DNA from: 14-2 sp963628035
GTDB lineage: Bacteria; Bacillota; Clostridia; Lachnospirales; Lachnospiraceae
Length of the DNA: 64,000 nucleotides
Assembly (NCBI GenBank): GCA_963628035.1
Contig: CAVGED010000103.1
Location: 1 to 64,000 of the forward strand
Direction: 5' to 3'
The position numbers and the translations under genes are program-made. The notes below the pieces were generated by a model, which searched no databases, was not told the origin of the DNA, and was given only the letters and a program-made list of their open reading frames with translations. Numbering within the stretch: the first letter of the stretch is position 1; each line of letters opens with the position of its first letter. Below are positions 58,512 through 64,000 of the stretch, one piece after another.

Positions 58512-61148
58512 ATGGAAAAGGAGTACAACCACAGCCCACAGGAGGTATTGGAGATGCTGGATACCTGTTCTTCCGGCCTGACCGAGAAACAGGCGGCAGA
58601 ACGGCTGAAAACATACGGAGCAAACAAACTGCAGGAAGCAAAAAAACCTTCCTTGCTGAAAAGGTTTCTGACACAGTTGAAGGACCCCATGCTTTTGATA
58701 CTGTTGGCGGCGGCAGGAGTGTCCGCTGTGACAAACGCACTCAGCGGCGAGAGCTTTACCGAGGTGTTCATCATTCTAATCGTAGTGCTGCTGAATGCTA
58801 TTCTGGGTGTGGCGCAGGAGAGTAAGGCCGAAGCGGCCATTGAAGCACTGCAAACCATGACAGCAGCCAAATGCAAGGTACTGCGCGGTGGTCATCAAAT
58901 TGTTGTAGAGAGTAGCCAACTCGTGCCCGGCGATGTGGTGATTCTGGAGGTGGGCGACGCTGTGCCTGCTGATGGACGGCTGCTGGAGAGTGCTTCCATG
59001 AAAATTGAGGAGGCGGCTCTGACCGGTGAGAGTGTGCCTGTGACCAAAGCGGTAGCACTGTTGACCGGAGACAATGTTCCGCTAGGAGACCGGAAGAATA
59101 TGTGCTATATGGGAAGCACCGTTGTCTACGGACGCGGCAAAGCGGTGGTTACCGCTACAGGCATGAATACGGAGATGGGCAAGATCGCCGGTGTGCTGGC
59201 GCAGACGGAGCAGGAGCAGACTCCCCTGCAGCAAAAACTTAATAATCTGGGCAAGACCATGAGCAAGCTGGTGTTGGCTATCTGCGTGTTCATCTTTATA
59301 TTTGATATGGTGATGATAGGCGACTTTACCTTGAACGCCGTGCTGAGCACCTTTATGGTGGCTGTTTCCCTGGCTGTGGCGGCCATACCGGAGGGACTGG
59401 CTACCGTGGTGACAGTGGTACTGAGTATCGGCGTGACCAATATGAGCAAGCGTCACGCCGTGATACGGCGGCTGACGGCAGTTGAAACACTGGGCTGTAC
59501 ACAGGTAATCTGCTCTGACAAGACCGGCACACTGACGCAGAACAAAATGACTGTGGTGGAGCACACCGGACCTACGGAGTTGCTGGCCACGGCAATGTCA
59601 CTTTGCAACGATGCCGTTTGGGAGGAGGGTGTGGCACTGGGCGAACCTACGGAAGCGGCATTGATAAATTTCGCCGCTGCCAACGAGTTGAAGAAACCTG
59701 CTCTTGAGCTTCGTCAGCCCCGTTGCGGAGAAGCACCTTTCGACTCCGGTCGGAAGATGATGTCCACCCTTCACCGGACAGAAGGCGGTTTCATCCAGTA
59801 CACCAAGGGTGCACCGGATGAGGTGCTACGTCGATGCGTCAGCTATACGGAAAATGGGCAAGTACTGCCGCTGACCGACGAAAAGCGTCAGGAAATTTTG
59901 GTACAGAATAAAACCATGGCCGATAAGGCTCTTCGCGTGCTGGCTGCGGCTATAAAACAGTATGACAGCCTTCCTGACAGTCAGAAACCGCAGGGGCTGG
60001 AGTGCGACCTGTGCTTCATCGGTTTGACGGGCATGATTGATCCGGTACGTCCGGAGGTAAAGGCGGCGGTGGCAGAGTGCCGTGTTGCAGGTATTCGTCC
60101 GGTGATGATTACCGGCGACCATAAAGACACAGCAGTAGCTATCGGCAGGGAGCTTGGCATAATCGACAGTGCCGAGCAGGCTGTGACCGGCAGTATGCTC
60201 GATAGCATGAGCGACGATGAACTTGACCAAGCGGTGGAACAATACAGCGTATATGCCCGTGTACAGCCGGAGCACAAGGTTCGCATCGTCAACGCATGGC
60301 GGCGCAAGGGAGTCGTGACCGCCATGACCGGCGACGGTGTCAATGATGCCCCGTCCATAAAGTCTGCCGATATTGGTGTGGGCATGGGCATCACCGGCAC
60401 GGATGTAACGAAAAATGTGGCGGATATGGTGCTCAGTGATGATAACTTTGCCACCATTGTTTCCGCTGTGGGAGAAGGACGCCGAATTTACGATAACATC
60501 CGCAAGGCCATTCAGTTCCTTTTGGCCAGCAATATGAGTGAGGTACTTGGCGTTTTCTTTGCCACTCTGCTTGGCTTTACGCTCCTGAACCCAGTACACC
60601 TGCTATTTATCAACCTGATTACCGACTGTTTTCCTGCCCTGGCACTCGGTCTGGAAAAGGGCGAGCCGGACATCATGACGCGACCGCCGCGCGACAGCAA
60701 GGACGGCATTTTCTCCGGAGGCATGGGCTTCGATATCATCTATCAGGGTATTCTCGTTACCGTCATCACGCTGGCATCCTACATCATAGGGCACTGTATT
60801 GAGGTTGGGTATTTTGAGATGCCCAAGGGCGTTTCCAATGACGGTATGACCATGGCGTTCCTGACCTTGAGTATGTGCGAAATCTTCCACAGCTTCAATA
60901 TGCGCTCGCAACGAAAGAGCGTGTTTTCACTTCCCACCCACAACAAGGTTTTGTGGGCGGCTATGATCGGTTCGCTTACTTTGACTACACTGGTGCTGGA
61001 GGTTCCTGCAGTGGCTAATGCTTTCGGCTTCACACCGGTGGACTGGAAAGAATACGGCATCGCACTGGTTCTGGCATTCCTTGTAATCCCCATCGTGGAA
61101 ATCGTCAAATTCTTCCAACGAAAAGCAAAAAAAGGTAAAGAGGCATAG
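58512..61148 (+). CDS. P-type cation-transporting ATPase, likely Mn2+ exporter
   Basis: This 878-residue P2-type ATPase has ten expected membrane helices. Motifs: actuator ALTGESVPV, M4 VAAIPEGLATVV, phosphorylation site CSDKTGTLTQNKM, hinge MTGDGVNDAPSIKSADIG and M6 INLITDCFPALALG. This class is annotated as Ca2+ pump, but relatives under yybP-ykoY riboswitches export Mn2+. The riboswitch upstream argues for Mn2+. It is richer in GC than the surrounding element genes, so it seems to be cargo. AGGAG precedes ATG 58512. Its own terminator follows. Confidence 0.92.
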   Translation: MEKEYNHSPQEVLEMLDTCSSGLTEKQAAERLKTYGANKLQEAKKPSLLKRFLTQLKDPMLLILLAAAGVSAVTNALSGESFTEVFIILIVVLLNAILGVAQESKAEAAIEALQTMTAAKCKVLRGGHQIVVESSQLVPGDVVILEVGDAVPADGRLLESASMKIEEAALTGESVPVTKAVALLTGDNVPLGDRKNMCYMGSTVVYGRGKAVVTATGMNTEMGKIAGVLAQTEQEQTPLQQKLNNLGKTMSKLVLAICVFIFIFDMVMIGDFTLNAVLSTFMVAVSLAVAAIPEGLATVVTVVLSIGVTNMSKRHAVIRRLTAVETLGCTQVICSDKTGTLTQNKMTVVEHTGPTELLATAMSLCNDAVWEEGVALGEPTEAALINFAAANELKKPALELRQPRCGEAPFDSGRKMMSTLHRTEGGFIQYTKGAPDEVLRRCVSYTENGQVLPLTDEKRQEILVQNKTMADKALRVLAAAIKQYDSLPDSQKPQGLECDLCFIGLTGMIDPVRPEVKAAVAECRVAGIRPVMITGDHKDTAVAIGRELGIIDSAEQAVTGSMLDSMSDDELDQAVEQYSVYARVQPEHKVRIVNAWRRKGVVTAMTGDGVNDAPSIKSADIGVGMGITGTDVTKNVADMVLSDDNFATIVSAVGEGRRIYDNIRKAIQFLLASNMSEVLGVFFATLLGFTLLNPVHLLFINLITDCFPALALGLEKGEPDIMTRPPRDSKDGIFSGGMGFDIIYQGILVTVITLASYIIGHCIEVGYFEMPKGVSNDGMTMAFLTLSMCEIFHSFNMRSQRKSVFSLPTHNKVLWAAMIGSLTLTTLVLEVPAVANAFGFTPVDWKEYGIALVLAFLVIPIVEIVKFFQRKAKKGKEA

Positions 61149-61168
61149 ATGAAATAGAAAAGACAACT

Positions 61169-61217
61169 CACCGGAGAGAGGCAACATAAGGAAACAACTT
61201 TTTCTTTCCGGTGTTTT
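61169..61217 (+). terminator. Terminator of the ATPase gene
   Basis: CACCGGAGAG (61169-61178) pairs with CTTTCCGGTG (61204-61213) with one wobble and is followed by TTTT. Confidence 0.65.
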
Positions 61218-61277
61218 GCCAAGACTGAATAGTGCTACTGTATTGTGTGGAAGATAAATAATCGGCAATCAAAAAAC

Positions 61278-61323
61278 AAGCGGCATCAAAGTACGAAAGT
61301 ACATTGGTGCCGCTTTTGTTTTC
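61278..61323 (+). terminator. Second strong hairpin before promoter C
   Basis: AAGCGGCATCAAAGTAC (61278-61294) pairs with GTACATTGGTGCCGCTT (61299-61315), with a wobble and one mismatch, a GAAA tetraloop and a T-rich tail. The T tract overlaps the first bases of promoter C, insulating it from the ATPase unit. Confidence 0.75.
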
Positions 61324-61360
61324 TTGAAACACTTCAAAAAAGTCAGCTATGTTATATATA
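61317..61360 (+). promoter_or_regulatory. Shared element promoter, copy C (RecJ-like gene)
   Basis: TGTTTTCTTGAAAC (61317-61330), 17 variable bases (61331-61347), then TATGTTATATATA (61348-61360), 33 bases before ATG 61393. The distance to the start codon is the same as for copy B. Confidence 0.75.
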
Positions 61361-61392
61361 CCGGAAATTATAATTAGGAAGGGGTATTTCAA

Positions 61393-63165
61393 ATGAAATG
61401 GAAACAGTCAAAGTTCTCTGCTGAATATGAGCATTTCAGAAAGGGTGGCTATACACCGTATACGGCGAAGTCATTATGCAAAGCCGGAATAAAAACGCTT
61501 GATGAGGCAGAGGAATACTTGTCGGGAAATGAGCTTCACAGCTTTCATCTGATTCGAAATATTCAAAAAGCGACAGATATTATATGGGAGCATGTTTACA
61601 GCCGGAAACGCATCTGTATATTCGGTGACTATGATGCAGACGGTGTTACAGCATCGGCAATTATGTTTCTTGCGCTGAAAAAGATCGGTGCAAATGTGGC
61701 AGTTCGGTTGCCTGACCGTATAAACGAGGGCTATGGGATCAGCAAAAGGGCCATTTCGGAGCAATTGGATCTGGGAACAGGATTGTTCATTACGGTGGAC
61801 AACGGTGTGAGAGCCATCAACGAAACAACATTGATAAAGGAGCACGGGGCAGATATTGTTATTTTGGATCATCACGAGCCCGGCGAAGAGCTGCCGGCTG
61901 CTGATGCTCTTATTGATCTTCATATACCGGGAGAGACCTATCCTTTTATCGAACTGACAGGATCGGCTTTGGCGTGGAAGGTTGCACATTATATGCTTGA
62001 ACAGATGGGGGAACACGAATATGCCATGTCTCTCATTGATCTTGCGGCAATCGGAACGGTCGGCGATGTTGCGCCGTTGCACGGAGAAAACAGAGTGATT
62101 GTAAAAAGGGCACTTGAAATGATGCGTCGGGCAGATTACGACAGAGTCGGCGTCAGGGCACTGATGAAAGACCTTTCTTTTGTTACGGCTGAGGATATTG
62201 CGTTCAAGTTGGTGCCATGTCTTAATGCTCCGGGAAGGCTTACTGAAAAAGGGGCTGAACTTCCTCTTATTCTGCTCCTTGAAAATGATCGGAACACTGC
62301 CGAACAGCTTGCAGCGGCGGTAATTCGGGATAATGAAAACAGAAAGAAGATCCAGGCAGAATGTTACAGAAGTATCCGAGAAGCGGCAGAAATGCAAATT
62401 GAACAGGGCGATAAAATTCTTGTGTTGTATGCCGAAAACGCTCCCAGCGGTATTGTTGGCCTTTTGGCAGGTAACCTGAAGGAAGAATTTATGCACCCTG
62501 CAATCGTATTTTCTCAAAAAGAAAACAGCAATGGCGAAAAGCTGTGGGTAGGGAGTGCACGGTCTATTGAATCCTTTCATATGCTTCAAGGAATAGAACA
62601 GTGTTCAACGGTCCTTGAACGGTTTGGCGGGCATCGACTGGCTGCCGGGCTTACTGTCTTGCCTAAGAATTTTGAGGCATTTCGTGCGAAGATCAATGAT
62701 GTGGCCTCTTATTTGACGGAAGAAGATCTGAATCCAGTTGGCTTATGGGATATTTCTCTATCTCAGGAAGAACTGTCTGATACGCTATATGAAGAAATGC
62801 AGGAGCTTGAGCCGTATGGGGCCGGGGCACCGCGTCTTGTTGTGAAAACACGGATAAGTCTGTCTGACAAAGAGTCACATCGGTTTATGGGGACGGAAGG
62901 GCAGCATCTAAAGCTTTTTGCAGACAATATCTCGCTTGTCGGTTTTTCTCTTGCCGAAAAGTATATGAAACTTTGCCTTCCGAATCGGTTGATTGCCTAC
63001 GGGAATCTGACAATGAATAATTACAGGGGACAAAGCTACAGACAGATATCCATGCTTGATTTTGCCGTAGATACAGAAAACGAAGTTGAAAGAGGTGAGG
63101 CAGATGGCCGGAAAGACGAATACCAAACAGATATGTGTGTTCAAGACGAAAAAAGCTCTGCTTGA
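61393..63165 (+). CDS. RecJ-like single-strand DNA exonuclease
   Basis: This 590-residue DHH/DHHA1 phosphoesterase degrades single-stranded DNA 5' to 3'. Metal-binding motifs are seen in IFGDYDADGVTASAIM, TVDNGVRAI and VILDHHEPGEELP. The DHHA1 part has RFGGHRLAAGLTV, and a C-terminal OB-like domain follows. Length is close to chromosomal RecJ. A copy on the element, with its own promoter class, suggests a role in element DNA processing. AAGGGG precedes ATG 61393. It overlaps the next gene by 62 bases. Confidence 0.9.
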   Translation: MKWKQSKFSAEYEHFRKGGYTPYTAKSLCKAGIKTLDEAEEYLSGNELHSFHLIRNIQKATDIIWEHVYSRKRICIFGDYDADGVTASAIMFLALKKIGANVAVRLPDRINEGYGISKRAISEQLDLGTGLFITVDNGVRAINETTLIKEHGADIVILDHHEPGEELPAADALIDLHIPGETYPFIELTGSALAWKVAHYMLEQMGEHEYAMSLIDLAAIGTVGDVAPLHGENRVIVKRALEMMRRADYDRVGVRALMKDLSFVTAEDIAFKLVPCLNAPGRLTEKGAELPLILLLENDRNTAEQLAAAVIRDNENRKKIQAECYRSIREAAEMQIEQGDKILVLYAENAPSGIVGLLAGNLKEEFMHPAIVFSQKENSNGEKLWVGSARSIESFHMLQGIEQCSTVLERFGGHRLAAGLTVLPKNFEAFRAKINDVASYLTEEDLNPVGLWDISLSQEELSDTLYEEMQELEPYGAGAPRLVVKTRISLSDKESHRFMGTEGQHLKLFADNISLVGFSLAEKYMKLCLPNRLIAYGNLTMNNYRGQSYRQISMLDFAVDTENEVERGEADGRKDEYQTDMCVQDEKSSA

Positions 63166-64000
63166 AATTATGGATGATACAAGGTATGAAAAGGAACCGA
63201 TGGCATGGCCGCATACTACAATGTCCCGAATCAGAATGCATGCAAAGGATTACAGCAAAGGGACGGGAGAATTGGCTACGGATGCGTTCTATAATCTGTC
63301 TCCCGACGAATTCTACCGATTTCATTCGTCAATTTTGAAAGCAAAGACAGCTGCCGTCCAGGACATTACAAGATGTACCAGACAGTTGAACAGATTGGAG
63401 GAAGCAAAAAAATATGCCGGTGCAGGTGCAAAAATATCCGGCATTGATGAATTGCGGGATTTGATTTTGCAATTTGCCGAAAGTTCCAATGAGATGTTCA
63501 GTGAAGCCGGGCATAAACTGCTGCAGTTAGCGGACAATCTGTCGATATCGACAAGCAAGGAAAATTCGACTGACTCGATAGATCGTTTGGTTGCTGAGGC
63601 GGCATCAGAGTTGGAAACAGCTAAAAAAGCAAGGGAGATATTTTCGGACATTAAAATACTCAATTATGATAAGTATGTTAACCCTGAAAACTCGGAGGAA
63701 CGGAGGGTCACAATGATCAAGGTTACTTACCTTCCGCAATGGAATTATCCGTACTCGGTTACGATTGCAAACGGATGGGGGATTCCGCTTATAACCAAGC
63801 TGAAGGGAGTAATTATTAAGGAGGGTAGTACTCATTTTGACGAAACCGTTGTTGTCTCCATGGATGATAAGGGATTGCTGCCTATGCTAAAAAGAGTTGA
63901 GACTTTTTTACAGGCAATGACAGCACATGGATTGACCGCATACTTTGATGCGGTGTCAAATCCGGTTTTGTTTTATCAAATGGAGGAAAATGAAACCTGA
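63104..64000 (+). CDS. Hypothetical element protein
   Basis: I do not recognise this 298-residue soluble protein. The N-terminal 180 residues are helical (FHSSILKAKTAAVQDITRC, LAEAASELETAKKAREI-like). The C-terminal 100 residues look alpha/beta (IKVTYLPQWNYPYSVTIANGWG). ATG 63104 is chosen because AGAGGTGAGG is upstream; TTG 63086 is less likely. It overlaps recJ by 62 bases, so it belongs to the promoter C operon. The stop is the last codon of the window. A possible next start ATG lies at 63990 behind GGAGG. Confidence 0.65.
   Translation: MAGKTNTKQICVFKTKKALLEIMDDTRYEKEPMAWPHTTMSRIRMHAKDYSKGTGELATDAFYNLSPDEFYRFHSSILKAKTAAVQDITRCTRQLNRLEEAKKYAGAGAKISGIDELRDLILQFAESSNEMFSEAGHKLLQLADNLSISTSKENSTDSIDRLVAEAASELETAKKAREIFSDIKILNYDKYVNPENSEERRVTMIKVTYLPQWNYPYSVTIANGWGIPLITKLKGVIIKEGSTHFDETVVVSMDDKGLLPMLKRVETFLQAMTAHGLTAYFDAVSNPVLFYQMEENET

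Larger units (their letters stand above)
50091..64000. mobile_element. Left part of an integrative/conjugative-type element
   Basis: Right after tRNA-fMet the sequence becomes visibly more AT-rich. The genes switch to ParB, an RpoD-like sigma factor, RecD2-like and RecJ-like DNA enzymes, a giant acidic protein and unknown proteins, with a riboswitch-controlled metal pump as cargo. This is typical of the maintenance region of a large integrative element. The left boundary lies between 50091 and about 50290. The right end, integrase and conjugation genes are outside the window, so conjugative ability is inferred, not seen. Confidence 0.65.

Noticed and set aside
1..64000. CRISPR array, insertion sequence or rRNA
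   Set aside because: No regularly spaced direct repeats with unique spacers, no transposase-like protein and no rRNA-like sequence were seen.
63990..64000. Start of a further gene at the window end
   Set aside because: An ATG follows GGAGG but only a few codons are visible and the spacing is short.

Overview
The window reads as a chromosome segment of a Gram-positive, low-to-mid GC gut Clostridia, most likely Lachnospiraceae. Pointers are a BofA-type sporulation protein beside a YaaL-like protein, a secretin-free Tad pilus locus with DUF5702 and DUF6382-FHA genes, a VanR-type two-component pair, many GTG/TTG starts behind strong Shine-Dalgarno (SD) sequences, and several small families common in gut Firmicutes. 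No rRNA, CRISPR array, insertion sequence or transposase was seen.

Layout. 0-20 kb is chromosomal core: two small DUF genes, a coiled-coil protein, an OmpR-type regulator with a large sensor kinase, an aconitase-family hydratase, an AI-2E-type permease, a TPR protein with a degenerate AAA domain, a glycogen branching enzyme, a patatin, an FtsW/RodA/SpoVE protein, a methyltransferase and a large secreted protein. YaaL-like and BofA genes follow, divergently. 20.8-30.4 kb is one long tad operon with its own promoter: two A24 prepilin peptidases, TadZ, CpaF/TadA, TadB, TadC, a 55-residue Flp pilin, DUF5702, two TadE-like proteins and an FHA protein. 30.5-36.9 kb holds a decayed AbrB/MazE antitoxin, an acetyltransferase, an MBOAT + SGNH acylation pair, a zinc phospholipase-like protein, a D-Ala-D-Ala carboxypeptidase with a poly-arginine tail, and a histidine phosphatase.

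36.9-47.6 kb is variable: a deacetylase remnant, an AAA/PD-(D/E)XK protein, then an MglBAC-type sugar importer with its own sensor (YesN-type regulator, LytS/YesM-type kinase, sugar-binding lipoprotein), ending just before tRNA-Cys. A small alarmone synthetase, aspartate kinase and initiator tRNA-fMet follow.

From just after tRNA-fMet to the window end, composition becomes more AT-rich and the genes are those of an integrative/conjugative-type element: ParB, an RpoD-like sigma factor, unknown small proteins, a very acidic 626-residue protein, a RecD2-like helicase, a RecJ-like nuclease and an unknown gene. A P-type ATPase under a yybP-ykoY-type manganese riboswitch is carried as apparent cargo. 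The most striking signal is that three of these genes (acidic protein, helicase, RecJ) share an almost identical promoter block, TGTTTTCTTGAAAC-N17-TATGTTATATATA. The sigma gene and its divergent neighbour instead have ordinary housekeeping-like promoters. I propose that the element encodes its own sigma factor and a private promoter class, forming a regulatory cascade. The element's integrase and conjugation genes, if present, lie outside the window.
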